A stretch of DNA of 54,038 bases from Cyanothece sp. BG0011 (GTDB taxonomy: Bacteria; Cyanobacteriota; Cyanobacteriia; Cyanobacteriales; Microcystaceae), in contig NZ_PRLH01000049.1 in the NCBI RefSeq assembly GCF_003013815.1, positions 1 through 54,038 on the forward strand, in the 5' to 3' direction. The position numbers were made by a program, and so were the translations under genes. The notes under the pieces are model-generated. The model was not told where the DNA came from. It searched no databases and worked only from the letters and a program-made list of their open reading frames with translations. How positions within the stretch are numbered: position 1 is the stretch's first letter; each line of letters starts with the position of its first letter. Positions 25,671 through 34,212 of this stretch are shown here, piece after piece.

Positions 25671-28205
25671 TTAAATGTTATTAACACTGAGTTGTACTGC
25701 TTTTTGAACGTACTCTTTAAGTTTAATAGAAACCGATTGGACATTCCAAATGTTATTACAATAGTCTTGGATGGAGCGATCGCTGGAAAATTTTCCCATC
25801 CTGGCTACATTTAAAATCGACATTTTACTCCACTTTTCTGGATCTTTATAAGCTTGAGAAATCTTATTTTGACAGTCAATATAAGATTTGTAATCCGCCA
25901 ATAAAAGGTAGGGATCATCATAAAGTAAATTATCGACAATGGGCTTAAATAATTCGGGATCTCCGTGGGAAAAGAAACCAGAAGTAATTAAGTCGAAAAC
26001 CCCTTTTAATTCAGGAATCGATTGATAGTAACGGCGAGGAACATATTCTTGGGCTTTTAAGTTCAAAACCTCTGGGGTAGTTAACCCAAATAAGAAGAAA
26101 TTTTCGTCTCCCACTTCTTGGCGAATTTCTATATTTGCCCCGTCTAATGTCCCGATAGTTAAGGCCCCATTCATGGAAAATTTCATATTTCCGGTTCCTG
26201 ACGCTTCTTTTCCTGCCATAGAAATTTGTTCGGATAAATCAGCCGCCGGATAGACTTTTTGTCCTAAACTAACATTGTAGTCGGGTAAGAAAATAACCTT
26301 TAAGCGATCGCCGATATCTCTATCATTATTAACCACATCTCCTACCGCCGTAATAAATTTAATGATATGTTTGGCCATCAAATAACCAGGGGCTGCTTTA
26401 CCGCCAAAAATGAAAGTACGGGGAGGTACATCTAAATTCGGATTACTCTTCATTTGCTTATACAGAGTAATAATGTGTAAGACATTGAGATGTTGCCGTT
26501 TATATTCATGAATGCGTTTTACTTGGATATCAAATAGGGATTGGGGGTTAACCGTAATGCCTACTTTTTTTTGAATATAGTTCGCTAAATCTTGTTTAAC
26601 CGCTTGTTTAGCTTCTCTCCATTGTTGACGGAATGTTTTATCTTCTGCATAAGTTTCTAATTGCTTTAATTGTTGTAAATTCTTAATCCATCCATCGCCA
26701 ATTTTTGAGGTAATTAATTCACTTAAACGGGGGTTACTTTGAACCATCCACCGACGAGGGGTGACTCCATTGGTAACATTGGTAAATTTTCTTGGCCAAA
26801 GAAGATAAAAGTCGTGCAAAATTGTATCTTTAACTAATTGAGAATGTAACTCCGCTACCCCATTAATATGATGGGAACCAATACAAGCTAAATGGGCCAT
26901 TCTCACGTATCTTTCCCCACTTTCATCAATAATAGAAAGACGAGACATCTTACTATCATCATTAGGAAATTTAATGCGTACTTGTTCTAAGAAACGTCGG
27001 TTAATTTCATAGATAATTTCTAACACACGGGGTAATAAATGACCAAAGATTTCTATGGGCCATTTTTCTAAGGCTTCAGGTAATAAAGTATGATTGGTAT
27101 AAGCAAAGGTTTTCTCAACAATATTCCAAGCTTTACCCCATTCGTATTCGTGAATATCCACTAATAAACGCATTAATTCAGCCACACCTACTGCCGGGTG
27201 AGTATCATTTAATTGCACTGCCCATTGTTCATGAAAATTGTCTAAATTTGGATTATTTAATAAATGAATACGAATCATATCTTGAAGGGAACAAGACACA
27301 AAAAAGTATTGTTGTTTTAATCTTAATTCTTTTCCTTGAAGGGGTTCATCGTTAGGATAAAGGACTTTTGTTAGGTTTTCTGATCTAACTTTATCATTGA
27401 CTGCCCCGTAATAATCTCCTGAATTAAAACGTTGAAAATCAAAGGATTCACAAGCTTCTGAACGCCATAATCTTAGGGTATTGACAGTATTAACTCTATA
27501 ACCAGTAATAGGGGTATCATAAGGAATTCCTTTGACCACATATTCAGGAACCCAACGCACATGAAAGTTATCATATCCATCGACATATTGTTCAGTATAG
27601 CCGCCAAAATTAACGGTAACAGAAGCTTCCGGGCGGCAAATTTCCCAAGGGTTACCATATTGTAACCATTTATCGGTTATTTCTACTTGCCAACCGTCTT
27701 GAATTTCTTGATCAAAAATACCAAATTCATAGCGTATTCCATAACCAATAGCAGGAACTTCTAAAGTAGATAAAGAGTCCAGATAACAAGCCGCTAAACG
27801 CCCTAAACCGCCATTACCTAGTCCGGGTTCTTCTTCAGTTTCAATTAATTCTTTGATATTTAATCCTGATTCTGTGACAGCTTGTGTGACTTTTTCGGCA
27901 ATGCCTAAATTAATTAAATTATTTTCTAAATGAGGTCCGACTAAAAATTCGGCCGATAAGTAACCCACTTTTTTAACATCTTTTTTTATCTGGGTTTGTA
28001 GGGTGTTTAACCATCGTTGCAACAGACGATCTCGGATGGTATAAGCTAAGGCTAAATAAAAGTCATTTTTGGTGGCAATTTCAGGAAATTTACCTTGAAT
28101 ATAGAAGAGATTATCTAATAATGCTCGTCTTAAAGTTTGTATGTCTAATCCTGTGCGATCGTCTTCAATTTTGATGGGATTTTTCCTGACCATATTTCCC
28201 TCCAT
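25671..28205 (-). CDS. glgP: Glycogen phosphorylase
   Basis: This 844-aa PLP enzyme releases glucose-1-phosphate from glycogen. The PLP-lysine region EASGTGNMKFSMNGALTIGT lies near residue 680. Family signatures include EEPGLGNGGLGRLAACYLDSL, NDTHPAVGVAELMRL, NVTNGVTPRRWM and VKRIHEYKRQHLN. MVRKNP four residues in (28193) is an alternative start. The gene is first of the glgP-ldh-gapN run, so its product could feed glycolysis leading to lactate in the dark. The 457-bp region upstream probably holds the promoter. Confidence 0.95.
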   Translation of the reverse strand: MEGNMVRKNPIKIEDDRTGLDIQTLRRALLDNLFYIQGKFPEIATKNDFYLALAYTIRDRLLQRWLNTLQTQIKKDVKKVGYLSAEFLVGPHLENNLINLGIAEKVTQAVTESGLNIKELIETEEEPGLGNGGLGRLAACYLDSLSTLEVPAIGYGIRYEFGIFDQEIQDGWQVEITDKWLQYGNPWEICRPEASVTVNFGGYTEQYVDGYDNFHVRWVPEYVVKGIPYDTPITGYRVNTVNTLRLWRSEACESFDFQRFNSGDYYGAVNDKVRSENLTKVLYPNDEPLQGKELRLKQQYFFVSCSLQDMIRIHLLNNPNLDNFHEQWAVQLNDTHPAVGVAELMRLLVDIHEYEWGKAWNIVEKTFAYTNHTLLPEALEKWPIEIFGHLLPRVLEIIYEINRRFLEQVRIKFPNDDSKMSRLSIIDESGERYVRMAHLACIGSHHINGVAELHSQLVKDTILHDFYLLWPRKFTNVTNGVTPRRWMVQSNPRLSELITSKIGDGWIKNLQQLKQLETYAEDKTFRQQWREAKQAVKQDLANYIQKKVGITVNPQSLFDIQVKRIHEYKRQHLNVLHIITLYKQMKSNPNLDVPPRTFIFGGKAAPGYLMAKHIIKFITAVGDVVNNDRDIGDRLKVIFLPDYNVSLGQKVYPAADLSEQISMAGKEASGTGNMKFSMNGALTIGTLDGANIEIRQEVGDENFFLFGLTTPEVLNLKAQEYVPRRYYQSIPELKGVFDLITSGFFSHGDPELFKPIVDNLLYDDPYLLLADYKSYIDCQNKISQAYKDPEKWSKMSILNVARMGKFSSDRSIQDYCNNIWNVQSVSIKLKEYVQKAVQLSVNNI

Positions 28206-28662
28206 TTCTGTTTATTTTTAGAGAGTAATAATTTTCTCGTTTTTAAATTATAAAATCTTTTATAAGAGACGCTTTAAAACTTTGAATATTTTTAATATTT
28301 TTCTTTTCTTGCTTAAAAAAATCTTAATAGTCAATTAATTTTTAGCTAAAAAAGCTTTTGATCTAAACCATGAAGCTTAATCTCATTTTCAATAATAATT
28401 AATTTAAACTTAATAAACTGTGGCGATGGAAAGGGATATGATCATTAAAGGCAAAATGTAACATTAGCTACAAAAAAAATTGAGATAACTTAAAATCCCT
28501 CATCCTAGTTTAAACGTACTGTAAAAACCCTGATGACACTAGAGTATGCTAAAAGTGGCTCTATTGATTGTGATTAATGGTTGCAGATAAGTTAAACTAA
28601 ATGAAGTTTGAAAGGACTTTTATTGTTTATTTTAGTTATAAAAACCAAAAATTAGCTGATTT
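28206..28662. other. 457-bp AT-rich divergent promoter region
   Basis: No gene is seen between glgP (minus) and the hydroxylase-SDR gene (plus). The DNA is strongly AT-rich. It contains one perfect NtcA-type palindrome (annotated separately) and no hairpin terminator or known riboswitch. Confidence 0.6.
28458..28471. promoter_or_regulatory. Candidate NtcA site, GTA-N8-TAC
   Basis: GTAACATTAGCTAC matches the NtcA consensus GTA-N8-TAC exactly. On the plus strand TAAAAT at 28491 is a possible -10 box, 19 nt downstream of the site, slightly closer than the usual 22 or so. No convincing -10 box is seen in the minus direction. The site is 253 bp from glgP and 192 bp from the plus-strand gene. One such match can occur by chance. 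Confidence 0.35.
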
Positions 28663-29871
28663 ATGGTAAATAATCTCACCGTTGCTATTATCCTTAGCTT
28701 AAGTACCATTCTCTGGGTGGAAATCGTTCGGGACTGTTATCATGTCCTTTCTCATTATTGGCAACCCTTATACCGTCTTCATGGTTGGCATCATAAGGTA
28801 TTTCGTCCCGACTTAACCCCTGTCAGCGAAGAAATTTATCGTAAGGCCCATTGGTATAATGACGTACCAGAAGCCTTGGTTATGCTCACCTTAAGCCTGA
28901 TTCCTGGGGTTATCTGTTATTACTATAACGTTCCTTTTGGTTGGTTAGCTTGGTCGGGGTCAATTTATACCTTAACCTTTTTAGGGGGTGCGATCGCTCG
29001 TGGTGCCGGGGTTCCCTACGTCGACGAGTTAACCGATATTACTCACCGCCCTGGTAATTTTACCACACTTCCTAACCCTTGGTTTGTCAATCGTCCTTAT
29101 CATTGGCGACATCATTTCGATAACCAAAAGGCTTATTATTGTGGCACATTAATGTTAGTTGATAAGATTATGGGAACCGCTTTATCATTAAAAGGAAAGA
29201 CAGTTGCAGTGACTGGTGCATCGGGAACATTAGGATTAGCTTTGTTAAAAGAATTACACTTAAATGGGGCAAAGGTTGTTGCTTTCACCTCGAAAAATCA
29301 AGAAATTATTTTAGAAAACTCACCTATTAAAACGTTAACTTGGCAAGTTGGAAAAGAAGCAGAGTTGATAGATGAATTAGCAAAAATAGACATTTTAATT
29401 ATTAATCATGGCATTAATGTTCATGAGAGAAGAGACGAAAACGCTATTTTGGCCTCCTATGAAGTGAATACCTTTTCAGGGTGGCGGTTAATGGAAAATT
29501 TCTTTAAAACGGTGAAAACCAATAAGGATAAAGTCTGTAAAGAAGTTTGGATCAATACTTCAGAAGCAGAAGTTAACCCCGCTATTAGTCCCCTTTATGA
29601 ACTCAGTAAAAGAACTTGGGGCGACTTAATTACCTTGCGTCGTTTAGATGCTCCTTGTGTGGTCAGAAAACTAATTTTAGGGCCGTTTAAAAGTAATTTG
29701 AATCCCATTGGTGTCATGTCAGCAGATTGGGTGGCCAGACAAATTATCAAAGGGGCAAAATCAGACATCCGTAATATTATTGTTACCATTAATCCTATTA
29801 CTTTCATTGCCTTTCCTATTAAAGAATTTTGTCAGAGTCTATACTTTAAAATGTTTACAAAATCATCATAA
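28663..29871 (+). CDS. Fatty-acid-hydroxylase/sterol-desaturase domain fused to a short-chain dehydrogenase
   Basis: The N-terminal half (about 1-172) is a membrane di-iron hydroxylase-type domain. Its histidine clusters are H27xxxH31, H40xxHH44, H128 and H147xxHH151, set between hydrophobic helices. The C-terminal half (about 178-380) is an SDR with TGASGTLG at 184-191, NHG, S300 and Y312xxxK316. Both catalytic sets look intact. The order resembles plant CER1/CER3 proteins, where a hydroxylase-like domain precedes an oxidoreductase domain, so a lipid or aldehyde substrate is plausible but unproven. A P-loop kinase gene starts 3 bp after the stop. Confidence 0.82.
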   Translation: MVNNLTVAIILSLSTILWVEIVRDCYHVLSHYWQPLYRLHGWHHKVFRPDLTPVSEEIYRKAHWYNDVPEALVMLTLSLIPGVICYYYNVPFGWLAWSGSIYTLTFLGGAIARGAGVPYVDELTDITHRPGNFTTLPNPWFVNRPYHWRHHFDNQKAYYCGTLMLVDKIMGTALSLKGKTVAVTGASGTLGLALLKELHLNGAKVVAFTSKNQEIILENSPIKTLTWQVGKEAELIDELAKIDILIINHGINVHERRDENAILASYEVNTFSGWRLMENFFKTVKTNKDKVCKEVWINTSEAEVNPAISPLYELSKRTWGDLITLRRLDAPCVVRKLILGPFKSNLNPIGVMSADWVARQIIKGAKSDIRNIIVTINPITFIAFPIKEFCQSLYFKMFTKSS

Positions 29872-29874
29872 AAC

Positions 29875-30387
29875 ATGAAAAAAGTAGCCGTATTTGGTAA
29901 CGCTGGTGGGGGTAAATCGACCTTGAGTCGAAAGTTATCTGAAATGACAAATTTACCCCTTTATGTCTTAGATAAAATTCAATATAAACCTGGAGGGGTT
30001 CCCATTTCTTATGAAGATTATAAACAAATTCATGAGGAAATTATCAGCAAAGATGAATGGGTAATTGATGGGTTTGGTTCTTTTGAAACCGTATGGTTAC
30101 GATTGGAAAAAGCAGATACATTGGTTTATGTTGATTTACCTTTAACTGTTCATTTTTGGTGGATAACAAAACGGTTGCTTACAGGTTTTTTTGTTCCCCC
30201 GAAAGGTTGGCCAGAAAATAGTCCTTTGTGGAAAAGTTCTATGAATAGTTATAACAATCTTTGGTTATGTCATCAACGGTTAACCCCTAGATATCGTGAC
30301 TATGTTTTAGAAGTAGGAAAGAGTAAAAAAGTGTATCATCTAAAATCTACAAAAGACATCAAAGATTTTTACAAATTAATCCCTTAA
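29875..30387 (+). CDS. P-loop NTPase, adenylate-kinase/FlaR-like
   Basis: This 170-aa protein has a Walker A GNAGGGKST (8-16) and the pattern of small nucleotide kinases often labelled topology-modulation (FlaR-like) proteins: LYVLDKIQYKPGG, WVIDGFGSFETVWLRLEKADTL and the lid-region KRLL followed by WWITK-type aromatic residues. It probably phosphorylates a small molecule, but the substrate is unknown. It begins 3 bp after the hydroxylase-SDR fusion, so the two are surely co-transcribed. A joint lipid or isoprenoid role is only an inference. Confidence 0.75.
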   Translation: MKKVAVFGNAGGGKSTLSRKLSEMTNLPLYVLDKIQYKPGGVPISYEDYKQIHEEIISKDEWVIDGFGSFETVWLRLEKADTLVYVDLPLTVHFWWITKRLLTGFFVPPKGWPENSPLWKSSMNSYNNLWLCHQRLTPRYRDYVLEVGKSKKVYHLKSTKDIKDFYKLIP

Positions 30388-30580
30388 TTAAGGAACTTTT
30401 GACTTTTGCCTAGCGGTAATAATTTTTATGAAGTATTTAGAGAATTCCACTATATTTTTAAATCACTTTGAGCAATGTTTTGTTTAAAATATTTCACTTG
30501 TTCTGAATGACTAATATTTTTGATTTCTATTGCATCTGGTAAAATTAAGATAGTAAACAACATTATTAGGTGAACAACCT

Positions 30581-30970
30581 ATGAGTGACCCCTCCACCGT
30601 TACCTATACTACCGCAGAAATCCTTAAACGTATTGAGGATAAGATAGACAGCAACCATAAAGAGATTAGACAAGAGATTAAAGAAATCAATCAGAAAATA
30701 GATAGCAACTACAAAGAGGTTAATGATAAAATAGATAGTAACCATAAAGAGATTAAAGAAGAAATTAAAGAATTCCAGAAAGATGTTGATAAACGTCTCA
30801 ACAATTTAGAAGTTGGACAAGGAACTTTAACCGAGAAAGTTGAGAGTATCGATAAACGACTACAAAATGTAGAAGGAACCCAAAAAAATCAAATTTGGGC
30901 ATTAATTGTTATCGTTGCTGGTGCTATAATTACCAGTGGAGCAAAGTTATTTTTTACAGCTAATCCTTAA
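30581..30970 (+). CDS. Tail-anchored coiled-coil protein
   Basis: This 129-aa protein has a central coiled coil (about 12-100) made of repeated 11-residue units such as KIDSNHKEI, seen three times with small changes. A single membrane helix (about 105-123, WALIVIVAGAIITSG) follows, with a short tail. The shape suggests a cytoplasmic coil anchored in a membrane. Similar small coil-plus-helix proteins are frequent in cyanobacteria and have no assigned role. The repeats probably arose by internal duplication. Confidence 0.7.
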   Translation: MSDPSTVTYTTAEILKRIEDKIDSNHKEIRQEIKEINQKIDSNYKEVNDKIDSNHKEIKEEIKEFQKDVDKRLNNLEVGQGTLTEKVESIDKRLQNVEGTQKNQIWALIVIVAGAIITSGAKLFFTANP

Positions 30971-31078
30971 TGAAGTCAGAACTCAAAAGTTCCTAAATAT
31001 AACAGGTAATACACAGTCAACCGACACCACTTGTGTCTTACAATGAAAACTGCGGTAAGTGCTATTTTTTAAATTGTT

Positions 31079-31654
31079 ATGAGAGAAAAAGTTATTGCTT
31101 GGTTAAAAGAGAATGTTTCTGAACATCGCTTGCAACACATTTTAGGGGTTGAAAAAATGTGTGAAGACTTAGCAATTCACCATAAAATTGACCCCAAAAA
31201 AGCTGCACAAGCAGGATTAATGCACGACTTAGCCAAGTTTTTTCCGCCTCCTAAACTATTAGAAATGGCAAAAAAAGAATACAATGAAATTGATCCAGTT
31301 TGTCTAGCAAATCCTCATCTTTTACACGCTGATGTGAGTGCAATAGTAGCTAGAGACACTTTTAATATCACCGATGAAGACATTTTAAATGCGATTCGTC
31401 ACCATACTTTAGGGAATCCTGAAATGAGTGATCTTAGTTGTCTTGTCTTTATTGCTGATGCGTTAGAACCCAATAGAGGGAATACACCAGAATTAGAAAA
31501 AATGCGTAAAATAAGTTATAAAAATCTTCATAAAAGTGTTCAAAAAACTTGTGAATATTCCTTACAATATCTAATAAAAAATAGTAAAACCATTCATCCT
31601 AGAGCTATTTTAACCCGTAATTGGGCATTACATCAAGTTAAAGCAAGGAGTTAA
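31079..31654 (+). CDS. yqeK: YqeK-like HD-domain hydrolase (symmetrical Ap4A hydrolase)
   Basis: This 191-aa HD-superfamily protein has metal ligands in RLQHILGV, the HD pair in GLMHDLAKFF, and further histidines in NPHLLHA and IRHHTLGN. The order and length match YqeK, which cleaves diadenosine tetraphosphate symmetrically to ADP. In many bacteria yqeK sits beside nadD or rsfS; neither is here, so the gene stands alone. Confidence 0.85.
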   Translation: MREKVIAWLKENVSEHRLQHILGVEKMCEDLAIHHKIDPKKAAQAGLMHDLAKFFPPPKLLEMAKKEYNEIDPVCLANPHLLHADVSAIVARDTFNITDEDILNAIRHHTLGNPEMSDLSCLVFIADALEPNRGNTPELEKMRKISYKNLHKSVQKTCEYSLQYLIKNSKTIHPRAILTRNWALHQVKARS

Positions 31655-31739
31655 AATATTTTCGTTTTTCCCTTGCCTATCGTGACTGACTAATGTAGGA
31701 TAGGTTAACATTATTTTTATTCTAATTCACTCAACAAAA

Positions 31740-32642
31740 ATGGCAAAAAAAAGCTTTTGTATTCTCGAACAAGGAAAGATAGTTAACGAACCTTGTACCA
31801 TAGAAAAACGAAAGATGTTTACAACAGAGTTCAGTGATTTCTATCGTCTTAATTGGAATACACCAGACGATCCTAACGCATTCATTCACGAAAAGGGAGT
31901 TACTTGGAGTGAAGGAAGAAGCTTATTATATGAGAAAGTTCCTAAAGATTACGACTATTATATTTTTATCGATGATGACGTTCTTTTTCAAGCAGATGAA
32001 GGGGTTGATATTCCTAAAAAAATCAAAGAACTATTAGAAGAATATAACCCCATTGCAGGAACCTTTTACGATCATAAATCATGGTGTTTTATTCCTTTAA
32101 ATGCGACAGATGAAGAATTAAACCGTCGTAAATCTTTTCCCATCGCAGGATACGACGCAGAATCTCAAATTGTTTCAAAAAGCTTTGCTGACATTATGTT
32201 TCCTGCTATTTATCACGGGGCCCATCGAACAGACTGGTATCTTCAATGGGTGTGTCATCAAACCTTTCCCTTAAAACAAATGGCTTTTTATGATATTAGA
32301 TTACTTAATCTTCGTAGTGGTGGCCATAGTAAATTTACAAAACCTCAACATTGTGAACCAACAGAAGCAACCTTTTTATTCAATCGTCATGTTAAGGATA
32401 AATCATCCATTCTAAAAACGAAAAATGATGTTATTCAAAATAACATTGATATTTTTAAAGAAACCGTTGACAAAACTCCGATAAACTTTACTATAGAAGA
32501 CCTCAAAAAAGTTTATAATATCAATAACATTGATTTTAAAATCAGAAAACCTTTAGCCAGTCGTTCCTATTTATATAGAAGACCTTGGAATCGTTTCTGG
32601 TGGAAAGTGACACGAAAATTAACTGGTGAATATAGATATTAA
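31740..32642 (+). CDS. Glycosyltransferase-like protein with DDD motif, function unknown
   Basis: This 300-aa soluble protein has YYIFIDDDVLF around residue 78, a DXD-type metal-nucleotide-sugar motif on a hydrophobic strand, as in GT-A folds. Later it has SKSFADIMFPAIYHGAHRTDW, which resembles an acceptor-side segment of such enzymes. I recognise no specific family. The C-terminus is basic and aromatic (YLYRRPWNRFWWKVTRK), which could bind a membrane surface or glycan. The gluconokinase gene follows 16 bp later, so the two are probably co-transcribed. Confidence 0.6.
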   Translation: MAKKSFCILEQGKIVNEPCTIEKRKMFTTEFSDFYRLNWNTPDDPNAFIHEKGVTWSEGRSLLYEKVPKDYDYYIFIDDDVLFQADEGVDIPKKIKELLEEYNPIAGTFYDHKSWCFIPLNATDEELNRRKSFPIAGYDAESQIVSKSFADIMFPAIYHGAHRTDWYLQWVCHQTFPLKQMAFYDIRLLNLRSGGHSKFTKPQHCEPTEATFLFNRHVKDKSSILKTKNDVIQNNIDIFKETVDKTPINFTIEDLKKVYNINNIDFKIRKPLASRSYLYRRPWNRFWWKVTRKLTGEYRY

Positions 32643-32658
32643 AAACTATTGATGACTA

Positions 32659-33156
32659 ATGATTTATTTAATTATGGGAGTATCGGGTTCAGGAAAGTCA
32701 ACAATTGGTAAAGCATTAAGTCAAGAATTAGGCTATGCTTTCTATGATGCTGATGACTTTCACCCTCCAGAAAATATTGCTAAAATGAGTCAAGGTATTC
32801 CTTTAAATGATAGCGATCGCTTACCTTGGTTACTCGCTATAAAATCCCTAATTAATGAACATAACAATGCTGTTATAACTTGTTCTGCGTTAAAACAATC
32901 ATACCGAGACTTATTAGAAGAAAATACCACAAATATTATCTGGATCTATTTAAAAGGAAGTTACGAAACTTTTTTAAAAAGATTACAACAACGTTCAGAA
33001 CATTTCATGAAAGAAAATATGTTAATCTCTCAATTTGAAACATTAGAAGAACCCGAAAATGCTATTATTATTGATGTTAATTTATCCGTTGCAGAAATTG
33101 TACAAGAAATTATTAATCAAACTTACGCTAAAATAGACAATAATCAGAAATCATAA
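32659..33156 (+). CDS. gntK: Gluconokinase
   Basis: This 165-aa P-loop kinase has GVSGSGKST at 7-15, followed by YDADDFHPPENIAKMSQGIPLNDSDR, the substrate region typical of GntK, and CSALKQSYRDLL. It should phosphorylate gluconate to 6-phosphogluconate for the oxidative pentose phosphate pathway. The length is normal. No gluconate transporter is nearby. It sits between the DDD-motif protein (16 bp upstream) and a Uma2 gene (11 bp downstream). Confidence 0.9.
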   Translation: MIYLIMGVSGSGKSTIGKALSQELGYAFYDADDFHPPENIAKMSQGIPLNDSDRLPWLLAIKSLINEHNNAVITCSALKQSYRDLLEENTTNIIWIYLKGSYETFLKRLQQRSEHFMKENMLISQFETLEEPENAIIIDVNLSVAEIVQEIINQTYAKIDNNQKS

Positions 33157-33167
33157 ACGCTATTCTA

Positions 33168-33911
33168 ATGATTACCACTTCAAACCCATCTCAACCAACA
33201 GAACAAAACCATGAGATAATTTTTCCTCAAGGAGAATTTTGGAGTGATGAACCCCCTTTGGAAACTTATTTACACCTAACTCAAATTATCTTATTACTGA
33301 AATCTTTGGAATGGTTATGGCAAGATAGAGAAGATTATTTTGCAGCAGGAAACTTAACCATTTATTATAGTCCTAAACAGAAAAAATCAGAATTTTTTAG
33401 AGGACCCGACTTTTTTGTAGTTTTAGGAACCCCTAGAAACCCGAACCGAAAAAGTTGGGTTGTCTGGGAAGAAGAGGGTAAATATCCTAATGTAATTATA
33501 GAAGTTTTATCCGATAGTACCGCAGAAACAGACAGGGTCGAAAAGAAACAAATTTATCAAGATATCTTTAGAACACCAGATTATTTTTGGTTTGATCCGT
33601 ATACATTAGAGTTTCAAGGGTTTACTTTAATTAGTGGAAACTATCAACCCATTGAATTCAATGATCAAGGATGGTTATGGAGTGAACAGTTACAATTATA
33701 TTTAGGGATATATGAAGATAAATTACGATACTTTACAGCAGAAGGGGAGTTAGTACCCAGTCCCGAAGAAGCAGCGAGTCAAGCTGAAAATAGACTGATT
33801 CAAGAAAGACAACAAAAAGAATATGAACAACGACAAAAAGAATTAGCTTTGCAAAAAATTGAACAATTACAGGAGAAATTAAGAGAATTAGGGGTTAACC
33901 CAGAAGAATAG
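33168..33911 (+). CDS. Uma2 (DUF820) family protein with C-terminal coiled coil
   Basis: This 247-aa protein has the Uma2 core: RGPDFFVVLG and YPNVIIEVLSDSTAETDR provide the Asp and Glu of the PD-(D/E)XK-like site, and FRTPDYFWFDPYTLEFQGF is typical. A coiled-coil tail follows (about 205-240, Gln/Glu/Lys-rich, ending LREKLRELGVNPEE-like). The tail is a common variant, perhaps for dimerisation. Function is unknown. It lies 11 bp after gntK. It differs in length and sequence from the Uma2 gene at 13993, so this is not a recent duplication. Confidence 0.85.
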   Translation: MITTSNPSQPTEQNHEIIFPQGEFWSDEPPLETYLHLTQIILLLKSLEWLWQDREDYFAAGNLTIYYSPKQKKSEFFRGPDFFVVLGTPRNPNRKSWVVWEEEGKYPNVIIEVLSDSTAETDRVEKKQIYQDIFRTPDYFWFDPYTLEFQGFTLISGNYQPIEFNDQGWLWSEQLQLYLGIYEDKLRYFTAEGELVPSPEEAASQAENRLIQERQQKEYEQRQKELALQKIEQLQEKLRELGVNPEE

Positions 33912-34200
33912 AAAAAGGGGTTAATACCAACATTCTCGTAGGGGCCAACTCTTACACTAATTTAATAAAAAAAATATAATAAAAACCTTAAGATTTCCTC
34001 TTTACATTTCATTTTAATTCTTAACCGTTTATCACCTCGATAATATCAATCGTGCGTTATACTAAATTTAATTTGGAGTAAACTGATACAAGATTTTAGT
34101 TAAACTATATTCATAAGTAATTAGACCGTTTCAAGCTAGTTTCTATCAGTAATTTACACGCTTTAGATTGAAAATAATTAACTCATTAACCCAGTAAATT

Positions 34201-34212
34201 GAGGAAAACTTG
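34201..34212 (+). promoter_or_regulatory. Shine-Dalgarno choosing the cph1 ATG
   Basis: GAGG at 34201-34204 lies 8 nt before the ATG at 34213. A TTG at 34210 would be too near this site, so the ATG is preferred. Confidence 0.65.

Noticed and set aside
28206-28662. A hidden gene or small RNA in the long glgP upstream spacer
   Set aside because: All frames are broken by stops, and apart from the NtcA-like palindrome I saw no conserved-looking structure.
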